Shown in pieces: positions 16,070 through 26,361 of a stretch of DNA of 64,000 nucleotides. A program made the translations under genes and the position numbers. The stretch's first letter is position 1. Every line of letters starts with the position of its first letter. The notes beneath the pieces were generated by a model that ran no database searches, was not told the DNA's origin, and saw nothing but the letters and a program-made list of their open reading frames with translations. The DNA comes from Prescottella agglutinans (lineage in GTDB: Bacteria > Actinomycetota > Actinomycetes > Mycobacteriales > Mycobacteriaceae), in contig NZ_RKLP01000014.1 in assembly GCF_004011865.1 (NCBI RefSeq), positions 57,226 to 121,225 of the forward strand. Direction: 5' to 3'.

Positions 16070-17266
16070 TCACCGCGGCGGACGCGCCGCGATGCCGTCG
16101 ACGTAGCGCTGGAAATTCGAGCGGGTCTCGGCGATCGAGTCGCCACCGAACTTGTCCAGCGCCGCCTGCGCGACGACGAGCGCGACCATCGCCTCCGCGA
16201 CGACACCGGCCGCGGGGACCGCGCACACGTCGGAACGCTGGTGGATCGCGACCGCTTCCTCACCGGTCGCCATGTCGATGGTCGACAGCGCCCGCGGGAC
16301 GGTGGAGATCGGCTTCATCGCGGCACGCACCCGCAGGGCCTCGCCGTTCGTCATGCCGCCCTCGAGGCCGCCCGCGCGGTTGGTCGAGCGGAGGACGCCG
16401 TCGGGTCCGGGACGCATCTCGTCGTGCGCGGCGCTGCCGCGGCGGCGGGCGGTCTCGAAGCCGTCGCCGACCTCGACACCCTTGATCGCCTGGATGCCCA
16501 TGAGCGCGGCGGCGAGCTTGGAGTCGAGGCGGTCGGCGCCGCTGATGAAGGAGCCGAGTCCGACGGGCAACCCGTGGACGATCACCTCGACGACGCCACC
16601 GAGGGTGTCGCCGTCCTTCTTCGCGGCCTCGATCTCGTCGATCATCGACTTCTCGGCGTCCTCGCCGAAAGCCCGCACCGGGCTGGCGTCGATCGCCTCG
16701 AGGTCGCCGGCCTCGGGGCCCGGGCCGACGTACGGATCGGACGCGCCGATCGAGATGACGTGCGAGAGGACCTCGACGCCGAAGAGCTGACGCAGGAACT
16801 GGCGGGCGACGGTACCGGCGGCGACACGGGCCGCGGTCTCGCGGGCGCTGGCGCGCTCGAGGACCGGGCGGGCGTCGTCGAACCCGTACTTGAGCATGCC
16901 CGAGTAGTCGGCGTGGCCGGGACGCGGCCGGGTGAGCGGCGCGTTGCGCGCCTGACCGGCGAGCTCGGCCTCGTCCACCGGGTCGGCGGACATGATGGTC
17001 TCCCACTTGGGCCATTCGGTGTTGCCGACCTCGACGGCGATCGGGCCACCGAGGGTGCGACCGTGGCGGACGCCGCCGATGATCGTGACCTTGTCGGCCT
17101 CGAACTTCATGCGGGCGCCGCGGCCGTAGCCGAGGCGGCGGCGCGCAAGCTGCGCCGCGATGTCGTCGGACGTCACCTCGACGCCGGCGACCATCCCCTC
17201 GAGCATGGCTACGAGGGCGGGACCATGGGACTCTCCAGCAGTTATCCAGCGCAACACATCCAGCAT
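16070..17266 (-). CDS. aroC: Chorismate synthase
   Basis: The enzyme makes chorismate from EPSP using reduced FMN. The product is 398 residues from the ATG at 17266, or 395 from the next GTG, close to mycobacterial AroC. All three family signatures appear: [15 protein letters not shown] near the start, GGRLGYGRG-type flavin contacts, and the [17 protein letters not shown] and [13 protein letters not shown] blocks. The frame stays open further upstream, but that part belongs to the prepilin peptidase region and has no family support. Confidence 0.95.
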   Translation of the reverse strand: MLDVLRWITAGESHGPALVAMLEGMVAGVEVTSDDIAAQLARRRLGYGRGARMKFEADKVTIIGGVRHGRTLGGPIAVEVGNTEWPKWETIMSADPVDEAELAGQARNAPLTRPRPGHADYSGMLKYGFDDARPVLERASARETAARVAAGTVARQFLRQLFGVEVLSHVISIGASDPYVGPGPEAGDLEAIDASPVRAFGEDAEKSMIDEIEAAKKDGDTLGGVVEVIVHGLPVGLGSFISGADRLDSKLAAALMGIQAIKGVEVGDGFETARRRGSAAHDEMRPGPDGVLRSTNRAGGLEGGMTNGEALRVRAAMKPISTVPRALSTIDMATGEEAVAIHQRSDVCAVPAAGVVAEAMVALVVAQAALDKFGGDSIAETRSNFQRYVDGIAARPPR

Positions 17267-17328
17267 CTTTCCACGTCCGTAGCACCCGCTTCGACAGTGG
17301 GCCGGTCCCGGCCGTGCCGTCGCTCCCG

Positions 17329-17907
17329 TCACAGGCACCACAGGGCCACCGCCGTCGCCGCGCACATCGACGGACCGTGCGCGATCGTGTCGCCGGCGCG
17401 ACGCCGCGCGACGCCGACCAGCGCGCTGAGTACCGGCGCCAGCGCCGCCGCGAGCAGCCAAGCCGACGCGCCCGCCATCCCGGTCACCGCCCCCAGACCG
17501 ATCGCGAGTTTCACGTCGCCCGCGCCCATCCCGGACGGTGCGACGAGGTGCAGCACCAGATAGGAACCGGCCAGCATCAGGGCACCGGCCACCGCGCCGC
17601 GCATCTCCCCCGCCCCCAGCGCGAAGCCGACGATCGCCGCGCCACCCAGGAGGGTGAGCGCATTCGGCAGCCGCCGCACCCGCAGGTCCACGACGCTCGC
17701 CGCGAGCATCCACCAGACCAACGCGAACGCGGGCACCAGCGCCGGCGACCAGCCCACCCGCAGCGTGACGGCCGCGAACCCGGCGGCGCACGCGGCCTCG
17801 CACCAGCCGAGCGGGATCGGAGCGTCCCGCGTGAACCCGCCCAGCATCCGACGGGTTCCGCAGCCGGTCACGGCACCGACGAGCCCACCCACGACGATCC
17901 ACCACAT
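17329..17907 (-). CDS. Prepilin-type A24 aspartic peptidase, short form
   Basis: This 192-residue membrane protein has about six hydrophobic segments. Its two catalytic aspartates fit the type IV prepilin peptidase family: D74 in [12 protein letters not shown] and D131 in GMGAGDVKL. It lacks the N-terminal zinc/methyltransferase domain of classical PilD, like the short Flp/Tad and actinobacterial forms. It sits between aroE and aroC on the same strand, with a 62-base gap to aroC. No pilin, ATPase or tad gene is in the window, so its substrate lies elsewhere. Confidence 0.88.
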   Translation of the reverse strand: MWWIVVGGLVGAVTGCGTRRMLGGFTRDAPIPLGWCEAACAAGFAAVTLRVGWSPALVPAFALVWWMLAASVVDLRVRRLPNALTLLGGAAIVGFALGAGEMRGAVAGALMLAGSYLVLHLVAPSGMGAGDVKLAIGLGAVTGMAGASAWLLAAALAPVLSALVGVARRRAGDTIAHGPSMCAATAVALWCL

Positions 17908-18007
17908 GCCGTGAGGATGGTCCACCGTCCGGACGGGACTGTGCCGCCGGCTGCCTCGGAGAACAAGTCTGTGGATGAATGCGCGGCTGTGGACAGGCGC
18001 CCGGCGA

Positions 18008-18829
18008 CTAGCGGATCGCGGCCGCCATGGCTTCGCGCGGCGCCGGCAGACCGGTGAACTGTTCGACCTGGCCGAACGCCTGATTGAGCAGCATCGCCAG
18101 GCCCCCGACGACGGTGCCACCGGCGCGCTCGACCGCCTCGGCGAGCGGCGTCGGCCACGGATCGTAGATGGCGTCGAGGACGAACCGGGCCCGGCCGATC
18201 ACGTCGGCGTACGGCGCGGCGCCCGACGCGGGGACGGTGCTGACGAGCGCGCCGGAGTCGGCGCACAGGTCGCCGAGTCGGTCGCTGTCGAACGTCACGT
18301 GCCGCACGGACAGCCCCACCGCCTCCGCGCACTCGAGGGTGGGCCGAGCGCGGGCGGCGTCACGCGCGACGACGGTCACCGACGCCACCCCCATGTCGGC
18401 GAGCGCGACGAGGGCCGGGCGGGCGGTCCCGCCGGCGCCGACCACGACGGCCGAGGCTCCGGCGAGGTCGCCGACGCCACCGTCGACGAGGGCGCCGCGG
18501 ACGCCGTCGACGTCGGTGCAGTCGGCCCGCCAACCGTCGTCGAGGCGGACGAGGGTGTTGGCCGACCCGATCGTCACGGCCCGCTCGGTGCGCTCGGTCG
18601 CGAACTCGAGCGCCGCGACCTTGCCGGGCATCGTCACCGACAGCCCGACCCACTCGGGCCCGAGCCCGGACACCAGACCGGGCAACTCGTCACCCGTGCA
18701 CTCGATCCGCTCGTACGTCCACTCCGTCAGCCCCAACGCCTGATAGGCCGCCAGGTGGAGTTGCGGGGACTTCGAGTGCGAGATCGGACTGCCCAGAACC
18801 GCCGCCTTACGCGCCGACACGTCGATCAC
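18008..18829 (-). CDS. aroE: Shikimate dehydrogenase
   Basis: The enzyme carries out NADPH-dependent reduction of 3-dehydroshikimate (273 residues). Substrate-binding SPISHSKSPQLH (about 15-26), the catalytic Lys in MPGKVAALEF, and Asp in DCTDVDGV are visible. The Rossmann loop GAGGTARPALVALA follows, and the C-terminal GGLAMLLNQAFGQVEQFTG helix is intact. The ATG overlaps the mltG stop by 4 bases, coupling it to mltG rather than to the other aro genes, from which the prepilin peptidase separates it. Confidence 0.94.
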   Translation of the reverse strand: MIDVSARKAAVLGSPISHSKSPQLHLAAYQALGLTEWTYERIECTGDELPGLVSGLGPEWVGLSVTMPGKVAALEFATERTERAVTIGSANTLVRLDDGWRADCTDVDGVRGALVDGGVGDLAGASAVVVGAGGTARPALVALADMGVASVTVVARDAARARPTLECAEAVGLSVRHVTFDSDRLGDLCADSGALVSTVPASGAAPYADVIGRARFVLDAIYDPWPTPLAEAVERAGGTVVGGLAMLLNQAFGQVEQFTGLPAPREAMAAAIR

Positions 18830-20376
18830 CTTCCACTGTCGAGGATGCCGCTCTGCTGAGCCAGCAGGATGTTCGCGAGATGCTCGTCGTAGTTACGGGT
18901 GAAGAGCGTGGTGCCCTTCTTGTCGATCGTCACGAAGTACAGGTAGTCACCCGGGGCCGGATTCTCGGTCGCGCGAAGCGCATTGATGCTCGGCGACGAG
19001 ATCGGCGTGGCCGGCAGGCCCGGCATCGCGTACGTGTTCCACGGGGTGACCCGGGCGCGGTCCTCATCGGTGGTGGCGACCTCGGTGGTGTCGAGGGCGT
19101 AGTTCACGGTCGAGTCGAACTGGAGCGGCTGGTCCACCGCGAGACGGTTGACCACCACCCGCGCGACCTTGTCGAAGTCCCCGGGCAGTCCCTCACGTTC
19201 GACGAGCGACGCGACGATGAGCATCTGGTACGGGCCCAGCCCGACTTTCGCCCCGGCGGTCTCGAGCCCGGTCGCCTCGTAGCTCTCGGCGCTGGCACTC
19301 ACGAGCTGCTGCAGGATCTCCACCGGAGTCTCGGTGGGATCGAAATCCCAGCTGCCGGCGGCGATCAGCCCCTCGAGCTGGCGGTCCCGGTCCGGGACGT
19401 TGGCAACCTGTGTGCGCGCCCAGTCCGGCACCCCGAGCGCGGCGAGGTCGGCGCCGGCGCCGGCCTGGTTGAGCTGGTCGTAGGTGATGCACTTCTGCGT
19501 ATCGGCCGGTCCGACACAGCTTGCCTCCGCGATCAGGGTGTAGATGCCCTTCTTGACCGCACCGGTCTGCACGTCCCGGGTGTCGTGGAGTTGACGGCCC
19601 TCGGAAATCACCAGCGCGCCGACACGGGCGTCCGGCGACACCAGCGCCGACACGGCGTCGCTGCCCGAGATCTGGGTGGCGACCGAGTAGTAGCCGGGCT
19701 GCAGCGAATTCATGGCGTCGTTGCGGAGCGCGGCGCGGTAGAACGCGGCCTCGCTCTTGACGACGTCCTTGGCGGCCATCTCGTTCGCGATCTGCTCCGC
19801 GGTGTCGCCGGAGTGCACCTGCACGACCACCTCGGGGCCGCCGGGGCCCGCGTAGTCGGCGACATCGCGACCGCTGATCTGGTCGTACACGGCGACGGCG
19901 GCGGCGCCCATTCCGCCGAGGAGGACCGCACCGGCCAGGACGCCGATGACTCGGCCACGCCGCTTGCGACGGGCCAGCTCGTTCATGCGCCGCCGCTCGT
20001 CGCGGCTCAGCGGCTGGGCACCCACTGCGGTCGGCAGGGCCCGTCGGCGCGCGTCGGAGTACTCGTACTCGTCGTACTCCGGTTCGTAGCCGTACTCGTC
20101 GTCGTGATCCCGGTTCTCGTAACCCTGGGGCGCATACCCGTGGGGGTCGTAGTCCTGGGATTGATAGTCCGGGGATTGGTAGTCCTCGACCTCGTACCCC
20201 TGGGTGTCGTAACCCCGGGGGTCGTAGACGTCGTGGTCGTGTTCCGGCGGATACCCGTACCCGTCTCCGAGGTCGTGATCGGCGGATCGGTTGTGCTGGT
20301 AGTAGCCGTGATCACCCGCGTAACCGGGGGTCGACTCGAACTCGGGACGGCCCGGCGGCTGCCGATGATCGTTCAC
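18826..20376 (-). CDS. mltG: Endolytic murein transglycosylase MltG
   Basis: MltG cleaves nascent glycan strands and helps set their length. The 516-residue protein has a cytoplasmic N-tail of about 140 residues rich in Tyr, Asp, Gly and Gln, with short repeats such as [18 protein letters not shown] basic stretch and a transmembrane helix (143-164) follow, then an extracellular YceG domain. The catalytic Glu is in [13 protein letters not shown], and [11 protein letters not shown] closes the domain. It overlaps ruvX and aroE by 4 bases each. The long tail is much larger than in proteobacterial MltG. Confidence 0.93.
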   Translation of the reverse strand: MNDHRQPPGRPEFESTPGYAGDHGYYQHNRSADHDLGDGYGYPPEHDHDVYDPRGYDTQGYEVEDYQSPDYQSQDYDPHGYAPQGYENRDHDDEYGYEPEYDEYEYSDARRRALPTAVGAQPLSRDERRRMNELARRKRRGRVIGVLAGAVLLGGMGAAAVAVYDQISGRDVADYAGPGGPEVVVQVHSGDTAEQIANEMAAKDVVKSEAAFYRAALRNDAMNSLQPGYYSVATQISGSDAVSALVSPDARVGALVISEGRQLHDTRDVQTGAVKKGIYTLIAEASCVGPADTQKCITYDQLNQAGAGADLAALGVPDWARTQVANVPDRDRQLEGLIAAGSWDFDPTETPVEILQQLVSASAESYEATGLETAGAKVGLGPYQMLIVASLVEREGLPGDFDKVARVVVNRLAVDQPLQFDSTVNYALDTTEVATTDEDRARVTPWNTYAMPGLPATPISSPSINALRATENPAPGDYLYFVTIDKKGTTLFTRNYDEHLANILLAQQSGILDSGR

Positions 20377-20957
20377 AGGCCGCCCTCCGTGGGTCGGCCA
20401 CTACTGTCCGAGTCCGTCACGTTCACCGCTCTGCTCCGCTCGTCCAACCATCCCTGCAAGATCGCCACCGCCGCTGCCTGATCGATCATCGGCCGCTGGC
20501 CCTTCGCCCGGACTCCGCTCTCGCGCAGTGCCCGCGACGCGGTGACTGTCGTCAACCGCTCGTCGGCCATGCGCACCGGGATCGGGGCGATGCTGCGACG
20601 TAACCGCTGCGCGAACGCGGACGCGAGGGCCGCTGCCTTGCCGCGTTCGCCGCGCAGGGTCTGCGGCAGACCGACGATAACCTCGACGGCCTCGTACTCC
20701 TCGACAAGCGCGACAATCCGCCGGATGTCCGGCGCGTCGGGCCCCTTCTCCTTGGACCGGGCAACGGTCTCCACCGGCGTCGCGAGGATGCAGTCCGGGT
20801 CGCACGACGCGACCCCGATCCGCACGCTGCCGACGTCGATGCCGATGCGACGCCCGCGCCCGGGATCGTCGACCCCGGGCCTGTCGGGCCCCGGCAGGGC
20901 AGGGCGGTCGGGACCCGACGGTGCGGGATGGTCGGGCCCCGACGGTGCCGACGGCAC
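20373..20957 (-). CDS. ruvX: Holliday-junction resolvase-like protein RuvX (YqgF)
   Basis: The RNase H-fold core starts near residue 37 with [15 protein letters not shown]. It continues with [22 protein letters not shown] and the final [14 protein letters not shown], which includes the usual acidic residues. The family is implicated in 16S rRNA 5' processing and possibly in junction resolution. The first 30 residues are a Pro-rich repeat ([22 protein letters not shown]) not found in most homologues. The GTG at 20957 lies 2 bases after the alaS stop, and no other good start lies before the core, so the extension is probably translated. Confidence 0.9.
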   Translation of the reverse strand: MPSAPSGPDHPAPSGPDRPALPGPDRPGVDDPGRGRRIGIDVGSVRIGVASCDPDCILATPVETVARSKEKGPDAPDIRRIVALVEEYEAVEVIVGLPQTLRGERGKAAALASAFAQRLRRSIAPIPVRMADERLTTVTASRALRESGVRAKGQRPMIDQAAAVAILQGWLDERSRAVNVTDSDSSGRPTEGGL

Positions 20958-20959
20958 CG

Positions 20960-23632
20960 CTAGGAGTTCCCTGCCAACTCGGCGACCCGGCCCCGCACGC
21001 CCTCGAGCGCCGCGGGGATACCGGACACATCGGAGCCCGAGCCCTGCGCCATGTCGGCCTTGCCGCCGCCGCGGCCGCCGATCTGCGGGCCGAAGCTCGA
21101 CACCAGTTCCCCGGCCTTGATGCCGAGGTCCTGGGCGGCCTTGGTGGCGGCGACAACGAACGGCACCTTGCCGTCGGCGCTGCCGAGCAGCACCACGACG
21201 GCGGGCTGCGTGCCGAAACGGCCACGGATGTCGGTGACGAGGCCGCGCAGGTCGTTGCCGGCGACACCGTCGGGTGCCTGCTCGGCGACGAGCAGCACCT
21301 CACCGATGCGGTGGGCCTTGTCGACGAACGTGCCCGCGGACGCGAGCACCGCGGCCGCCTTGGTGGCCTCGAGTTCCTTCTCGGCCGCCTTCAGGCGCTC
21401 GACCAGCGCCTCGACACGGGCCGGGACCTCCTCCGACGGCACCTTGAGCGACGACGCGACACCGGCGAGCAGGGCCCGCTCCTTCGCGAGGTAGCGGTAC
21501 GAGTCGAGGCCGACGAAGGCCTCGACGCGACGCACGCCGGAGCCGACGGACGACTCACCGAGCAGCGTGACCGGGCCGATCTGCGCCGACGTCTGCACGT
21601 GGGTGCCGCCGCACAGCTCCATCGAGAACGGTCCACCGATCTCGACGACCCGGACCTCGTCGCCGTAGTTCTCACCGAAGAGCGCCATCGCGCCCATCTG
21701 CTTCGCCTTGTCCAGATCGGTGACGAAGGTGTTCACCGTGTGGTTGGCGGCCACGGCCTCGTTGGTGACGACCTCGATCTCCTGCTTCTGCGATTCCGAC
21801 AGCTGGCCCTGCCAGTTGAAGTCGAAGCGCAGGTAGCCCGGCTTGTTGAGCGAGCCGGCCTGAACGGCATTGGGCCCCAGCACCTGTCGCAGCGCGGCGT
21901 GCACCATGTGGGTGCCCGAGTGGCCCTGCGTCGCGCCCTTGCGCCATTCGGCGTCGACCTGCGCGAGGACGACGTCGCCCTCGGTGATCTGGCCCTCCTT
22001 GACGGTGACCTTGTGGACCCACACCTTCTTGGCGATCTTCTGCACGTCGTTGACCTGCACGCGCAGGCCCGCGGCGGTGATCGTGCCGAGGTCGGCGATC
22101 TGGCCGCCGGCCTCCGCGTACAGCGGGCTGCGGTCGAGGATGACCTCGACGTCCTCGCCCGCCTTCGCGGTGGGCACGCGGACACCGTTCGAGATGAGCG
22201 CCAGCACGTGCGCCTCGGACACCAACTCGTTGAAGCCGGTGAACTCGGTGGGGCCGCGGTCGACGAACTCCTTGTAGACCGTCAGGTCGGCGTGGGCGTG
22301 CTTGCGTGCCTGCGCGTCGTCCTTGGCGCGCTTGCGCTGCTCGGCCATGAGCGAGCGGAAGCCGTCCTCGTCGACGCTCAGGCCGGCCTCGGCCGCCATC
22401 TCCAGGGTCAGGTCGATGGGGAAGCCGTAGGTGTCGTGCAGCACGAACGCCTCGTTGCCGCCGAAGACCTTCTTGCCGGCCGACTTCACCTGGTCGGCCT
22501 CCGCCTCGAACATCTTCGAGCCGGCCGCGATGGTGCGCAGGAACGCGGTCTCCTCGCCGACCGCGACGCCGACGATGCGGTCGAAGTCGGTGGCGAGCTC
22601 CGGGTACGACGGCGACATCGTGTCGCGCACGACGGTCACGAACTCGCGCATGCTGGGCTTCTCGGCGCCGAGCAGCTTCGCCGAGCGGATGATGCGGCGC
22701 AGCAGACGGCGCAGCACGTAGCCTCGGCCCTCGTTGCCCGGGTTGACGCCGTCGGCGATCAGCATGACCGCGGTGCGGGCGTGGTCGGCGATGACGCGGA
22801 ACCGGACGTCGGCCTCCGGGTCGGTGCCGTAGGTGCGGCCGGAGAGCTCCTCGGCCTTGGTGATCACCGGGCGGACCAGGTCGGTCTCGTACACGTTGTC
22901 GACGCCCTGCAGCAGGAACGCGACACGCTCGACGCCCATGCCGGTGTCGATGTTCTGCTTCGGCAGCGGGCCGAGGATCTCGAAGCTGTCCTTGCCGGTG
23001 CCCTCGCCGCGCTCGTTCTGCATGAACACGAGGTTCCAGATCTCGAGGTAGCGGTCCTCGTCAGCCTCGGGGCCGCCCTCGGCGCCGTACTCGGGGCCGC
23101 GGTCGTAGTAGATCTCCGAGCAGGGCCCGCACGGGCCGGGAACGCCCATCGACCAGTAGTTGTCGGCCATGCCGCGGCGCTGGATGCGCTCGTCCGGGAT
23201 GCCGGCCTCTTCCTTCCAGATGTCGCGGGCCGCGTCGTCGTCGAGGTAGACGGTGACCCACAGGCGCTCGGGATCGAAGCCGTAGCCGCCGTCCTCGACG
23301 CTGTTCGTCAGCAGCGCCCACGCGTGCTTGATCGCGCCGCGCTTGAAGTAGTCGCCGAAGCTGAAGTTGCCGGCCATCTGGAAGAACGTGTTGTGGCGGG
23401 TGGTCACGCCGACGTTCTCGATGTCACCGGTGCGCACGCACTTCTGCACGCTGGTCGCGGTGTCGTACGACGGGGTCTGCTGGCCGAGGAAGAACGGCTT
23501 GAACTGCACCATGCCCGCGTTGACGAACAGCAGGTTCGGATCGTCGAAGATCAGCGAGGCGCTGGGCACCTCGGTGTGGCCCGCCTTGACGAAATGGTCG
23601 AGGAAGCGCCTACGGATCTCGTGGGTCTGCAC
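20960..23632 (-). CDS. alaS: Alanyl-tRNA synthetase
   Basis: The 890-residue protein has the full order: a class II catalytic domain, a tRNA-binding domain, an editing domain with the zinc ligands HSGTHMVH (HxxxH) and CGGTH, and a C-terminal DHHA1 domain ending in [20 protein letters not shown]. It charges tRNA-Ala and clears Ser/Gly mischarging. It starts a tight group alaS-ruvX-mltG-aroE. The 186 bases upstream hold no gene and probably the promoter; I see no T-box. Confidence 0.97.
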   Translation of the reverse strand: MQTHEIRRRFLDHFVKAGHTEVPSASLIFDDPNLLFVNAGMVQFKPFFLGQQTPSYDTATSVQKCVRTGDIENVGVTTRHNTFFQMAGNFSFGDYFKRGAIKHAWALLTNSVEDGGYGFDPERLWVTVYLDDDAARDIWKEEAGIPDERIQRRGMADNYWSMGVPGPCGPCSEIYYDRGPEYGAEGGPEADEDRYLEIWNLVFMQNERGEGTGKDSFEILGPLPKQNIDTGMGVERVAFLLQGVDNVYETDLVRPVITKAEELSGRTYGTDPEADVRFRVIADHARTAVMLIADGVNPGNEGRGYVLRRLLRRIIRSAKLLGAEKPSMREFVTVVRDTMSPSYPELATDFDRIVGVAVGEETAFLRTIAAGSKMFEAEADQVKSAGKKVFGGNEAFVLHDTYGFPIDLTLEMAAEAGLSVDEDGFRSLMAEQRKRAKDDAQARKHAHADLTVYKEFVDRGPTEFTGFNELVSEAHVLALISNGVRVPTAKAGEDVEVILDRSPLYAEAGGQIADLGTITAAGLRVQVNDVQKIAKKVWVHKVTVKEGQITEGDVVLAQVDAEWRKGATQGHSGTHMVHAALRQVLGPNAVQAGSLNKPGYLRFDFNWQGQLSESQKQEIEVVTNEAVAANHTVNTFVTDLDKAKQMGAMALFGENYGDEVRVVEIGGPFSMELCGGTHVQTSAQIGPVTLLGESSVGSGVRRVEAFVGLDSYRYLAKERALLAGVASSLKVPSEEVPARVEALVERLKAAEKELEATKAAAVLASAGTFVDKAHRIGEVLLVAEQAPDGVAGNDLRGLVTDIRGRFGTQPAVVVLLGSADGKVPFVVAATKAAQDLGIKAGELVSSFGPQIGGRGGGKADMAQGSGSDVSGIPAALEGVRGRVAELAGNS

Positions 23633-23818
23633 CTGTGTTCGTCCTTCGCATGTCGCAGTGTTCAGCCGCCGATATCGCCTCCGAGGTGCGAATCAGCCAT
23701 TGGCAAGCTTAACGCGCTCGCGCGAACCGATTATTCGGCGCATGTGACGCCTCGTCGCGGGCCTCGACGCTCGTGATCCGAATCACCGGGCGCGTTGTGA
23801 CACGGATCTCAGAGCGGC

Positions 23819-25228
23819 TCAGCGTCCCCGCACGATCCTCCGCAGCTTCCCGACCCGCCCCGCGATCTCCCGTTCGGCCCCGTGCGTGGTCGGCTCGTAG
23901 TAGTCGACGCCGACGAGCTCGTCCGGTGGATACTGCTGCGGCAGGACGCCGTCCGGATGGTCGTGCGGGTACTTGTAGCCGACGGCGTTGCCCAGTTGCG
24001 CGGCGCCGGCGTAGTGGCCGTCACGAAGGTGCGGTGGCACGAGGCCCGACTTGCCGGCGGCGACGTCGGCCATCGCGGCACCGAGTGCGGCGATGACGGC
24101 CCCCGATTTGGGTGCGGTCGCGAGGTGGATCGTGGCCTGCGCCAGCGCGAGCCGCGCCTCCGGCATGCCGATGAGCTGCACGGCCTGCGCGGCGGCGGTT
24201 GCGGTCTGCAGCGCCGTCGGGTCGGCCATGCCGATGTCCTCGCTGGCATGCACGACGAGACGACGGGCGATGAACCGGGGGTCCTCCCCCGCGGTGAGCA
24301 TCCGCGCCAGGTAGTGCAGCGCGGCGTCGACGTCGGAGCCGCGGATGGATTTGATGAACGCGCTGATGACGTCGTAGTGCTGGTCGCCGTCGCGGTCGTA
24401 CCGGACGGCGGCCTTGTCGACGCTGGACTCGACGGTCTCGAGATCGAGCAGCGCGGGACGCTCGTCGGTCCGGTCGAGGGCCGTCCCGGCGGCGGCCTCC
24501 AGCGCGGTGAGCGCGCGCCGGGCGTCACCCGCGGCGAGACGGACCAGGTGCTCGAGCGCGTCGTCGGCGATCTCGACGGACCCGCCCAGACCGCGCTCGT
24601 CGGCGCGTGCCCGCTCGATGACGAGGCGGATGTCGTCCGATGTGAGGGACTGCAGTTGCAGCACCAGCGACCGCGACAGCAACGGCGAGACCACCGAGAA
24701 CGACGGGTTCTCGGTGGTGGCCGCGACGAGCAGCACGATCCGGTTCTCGACCGCGGCGAGCAGCGCGTCCTGCTGGGTCTTGGAGAAGCGGTGCACCTCG
24801 TCGATGAACAGCACCGTCTGCTCGCCTTGGAGCAGCCGTCGCCGGGCCAGTTCGATGACGCCCCGCACCTCCTTGACGCCCGCCGAGAGCGCCGACAGCG
24901 CCTCGAACTTGCGCCCGGTGGCGCCGGAGATCAGGGAGGCGAGCGTCGTCTTGCCGGTCCCGGGCGGCCCGTAGAGCAGCACCGACGACGCGCCCGAGCC
25001 CTCGACGAGGCGTCGCAGCGGCGCGCCGGGCGCCAGCAGGTGCTGCTGGCCGACGACCTCGGACAGGGTCGCGGGCCGCATCCGGACGGCGAGCGGGGCA
25101 CCGGGGTTCGGTCGCGAAACCCGCGGCGGAACCGACGTGAGCGGTTCCGGCTCCGACTCGGTGGCCGGAGCCTCGAACAGCCCCGCCGCGTCGCCGGCCG
25201 CGTCCGTCTCGCCGAAGAAATCAGTCAC
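23819..25228 (-). CDS. rarA: Replication-associated recombination protein A (MgsA/RarA AAA+ ATPase)
   Basis: This clamp-loader-like AAA+ ATPase acts at stalled forks. Walker [10 protein letters not shown] is at 87-95 and Walker B is in [12 protein letters not shown]. The sensor 1 segment is [12 protein letters not shown], and the C-terminal MgsA domain with [15 protein letters not shown] and [12 protein letters not shown] completes the 469 residues. About 45 N-terminal residues are Pro/Glu-rich and variable. It has a 186-base gap to alaS, so it is probably a separate transcript from alaS, as in mycobacteria (Rv2559c beside alaS). Confidence 0.93.
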   Translation of the reverse strand: MTDFFGETDAAGDAAGLFEAPATESEPEPLTSVPPRVSRPNPGAPLAVRMRPATLSEVVGQQHLLAPGAPLRRLVEGSGASSVLLYGPPGTGKTTLASLISGATGRKFEALSALSAGVKEVRGVIELARRRLLQGEQTVLFIDEVHRFSKTQQDALLAAVENRIVLLVAATTENPSFSVVSPLLSRSLVLQLQSLTSDDIRLVIERARADERGLGGSVEIADDALEHLVRLAAGDARRALTALEAAAGTALDRTDERPALLDLETVESSVDKAAVRYDRDGDQHYDVISAFIKSIRGSDVDAALHYLARMLTAGEDPRFIARRLVVHASEDIGMADPTALQTATAAAQAVQLIGMPEARLALAQATIHLATAPKSGAVIAALGAAMADVAAGKSGLVPPHLRDGHYAGAAQLGNAVGYKYPHDHPDGVLPQQYPPDELVGVDYYEPTTHGAEREIAGRVGKLRRIVRGR

Positions 25229-25281
25229 ACCCCGACGCTACTAGCCGTCCCCGACGCGAACCCGGGCCGCTCGCGACCGGG

Positions 25282-25440
25282 TCAGCGGCCGAACAGCGAC
25301 GCGAAGAAGCCCGGCTTGGCCGGCTGCTCGCACTTGCAGCGCTGGGTGGCGGGGACCGAGCGCATCACGTTGTCGACGTGCTGGCCACACCCTCCCCAGG
25401 TGGTCTTGGAACAGGTCTTGCAGGTGACGGGGTAGCACAC
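25282..25440 (-). CDS. 52-residue cysteine-rich small protein
   Basis: A GTG at 25440, with GAGGAG 4-5 bases upstream, opens a 52-residue frame to the TGA at 25282. The product begins MCYPVTCKTCSKTTWGGCGQ and has cysteines at 2, 7, 10, 18, 35 and 37 plus His21. This is a CxxC-rich layout suited to binding zinc or copper. Similar tiny proteins starting CYPVTCKTCGKTTW are, to my recollection, widespread in actinobacteria, with unknown function. A CsoR-type palindrome lies 40 bases upstream, hinting at metal-dependent control. The last residues PGFFASLFGR are amphipathic. Confidence 0.82.
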   Translation of the reverse strand: MCYPVTCKTCSKTTWGGCGQHVDNVMRSVPATQRCKCEQPAKPGFFASLFGR

Positions 25441-25479
25441 GACGACTCTCCTCGGGAGCGGCTTACGGTTTCCCCAACC

Positions 25480-25495
25480 ATACCCCCTGGGGTAT
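25480..25495. promoter_or_regulatory. CsoR-type operator palindrome
   Basis: ATACCCC-CT-GGGGTAT is an exact 7-2-7 inverted repeat. G/C-tract palindromes of this form bind CsoR/RcnR-family metal or sulfur sensors. It is placed 40 bases upstream of the small cysteine-rich gene, where a promoter is expected. No CsoR-family gene is in the window, so the regulator would act from elsewhere. Confidence 0.65.
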
Positions 25496-25536
25496 ATGAG
25501 GCAATGTGCTCGTCCCCACAGCGCGGAGCGTGCGGA

Positions 25537-26217
25537 TCAGCCGTTCGGCGCGTGGACCCGGATGCGGTCGACCGGGCCGGACAACCCGAGGCGCCGGACC
25601 AGGACCGGGTTGTCCGTCGCCTGGCTCTCGTGACACGCGATCGCCGCCAGTTGCACGCCTCGATCGACCTCGACGTCGACCACGCCGTCGCCGGCCAGGG
25701 CGCCGAAGCCCGCGTCGAACTCGGCGTTCAACGTGTCCACCACGTCCGGCGCGACACCCCACTCGAGCACATGCAGGCCCTCGGCGGCCGCGACCCGGAA
25801 CGCGGCCGCCGTCGCCGCCCGGTGATCCGGATGACCGGTGACGCCGCCCGACTCGAACACCACGAGCGTCGACGCCGCACCCAACGTGTCGAGCACCACC
25901 GCGTCCAGCACCGCCGGATCCACCTCGTGCAGTCCCCCGTCGGGGAAATCGCGCAGTTCAACGCCGCCGACACCCAGGCGCCGCGCCGCCGCGGCCAGTT
26001 CGGCGCGGCGCACCTCAGCGAGGTCGACGCCCGCGCCGAGAGTGCTGGCCTCGCCGCGCGTCAGGCACAGCACCCGGACATCGGCACCGGATGCGGCGAG
26101 CGCTGCGAGCACCGCCCCGAGACCGAAACTCTCGTCGTCGGGATGTGCCACCACCGCGAGCGCCGGGCCCCGCGATGCCACGTCCCGCAGCACGGACCCT
26201 TCGGAGTTTCCGCCCAC
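25537..26217 (-). CDS. PIG-L (LmbE) family N-deacetylase
   Basis: This zinc-dependent deacetylase belongs to the family that includes MshB and Mca. The motifs AHPDDE (24-29 from the chosen start) and GHPDH (128-132) supply the metal ligands and catalytic Asp. The GTG at 26217 is preferred, with AAGGGG 6 bases upstream, giving 226 residues. A start at 26301 would add 28 residues without family support. It diverges from the TetR gene at 26362. The substrate is unknown; the lack of wider MshB features argues against the mycothiol enzyme itself. Confidence 0.82.
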   Translation of the reverse strand: MGGNSEGSVLRDVASRGPALAVVAHPDDESFGLGAVLAALAASGADVRVLCLTRGEASTLGAGVDLAEVRRAELAAAARRLGVGGVELRDFPDGGLHEVDPAVLDAVVLDTLGAASTLVVFESGGVTGHPDHRAATAAAFRVAAAEGLHVLEWGVAPDVVDTLNAEFDAGFGALAGDGVVDVEVDRGVQLAAIACHESQATDNPVLVRRLGLSGPVDRIRVHAPNG

Positions 26218-26308
26218 ACCGACCACCCCTTCTCTGCGTTCCCTCCAGTTTCCCGGACCCGCGAGGCCACCGGCGATGATCTCCCGAAAACCGCTGGCCA
26301 CCAGCAGG

Positions 26309-26355
26309 CCTTACACCGTATAGTGAGTGTGGGCCGAGGACCTTACGGCGTAAGG
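26309..26355. promoter_or_regulatory. Paired TetR-type operators and promoter
   Basis: CCTTACACCGTATAG (26309-26323) and CCTTACGGCGTAAGG (26341-26355) share the same design. The second is an exact 7-1-7 palindrome, CCTTACG-G-CGTAAGG. The first overlaps TATAGT (26320-26325), a good -10 for the plus-strand TetR gene, and the second overlaps its ribosome site AAGGAG. Autorepression is the simplest reading, and the divergent PIG-L gene could share the control. Confidence 0.7.
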
Positions 26356-26361
26356 AGCAGG

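Noticed and set aside
25241-25438. 65-residue minus-strand frame near the Cys-rich gene
   Set aside because: It is the wrong frame of the same DNA; the 52-residue frame from 25440 has the ribosome site, the cysteine pattern and the family resemblance.
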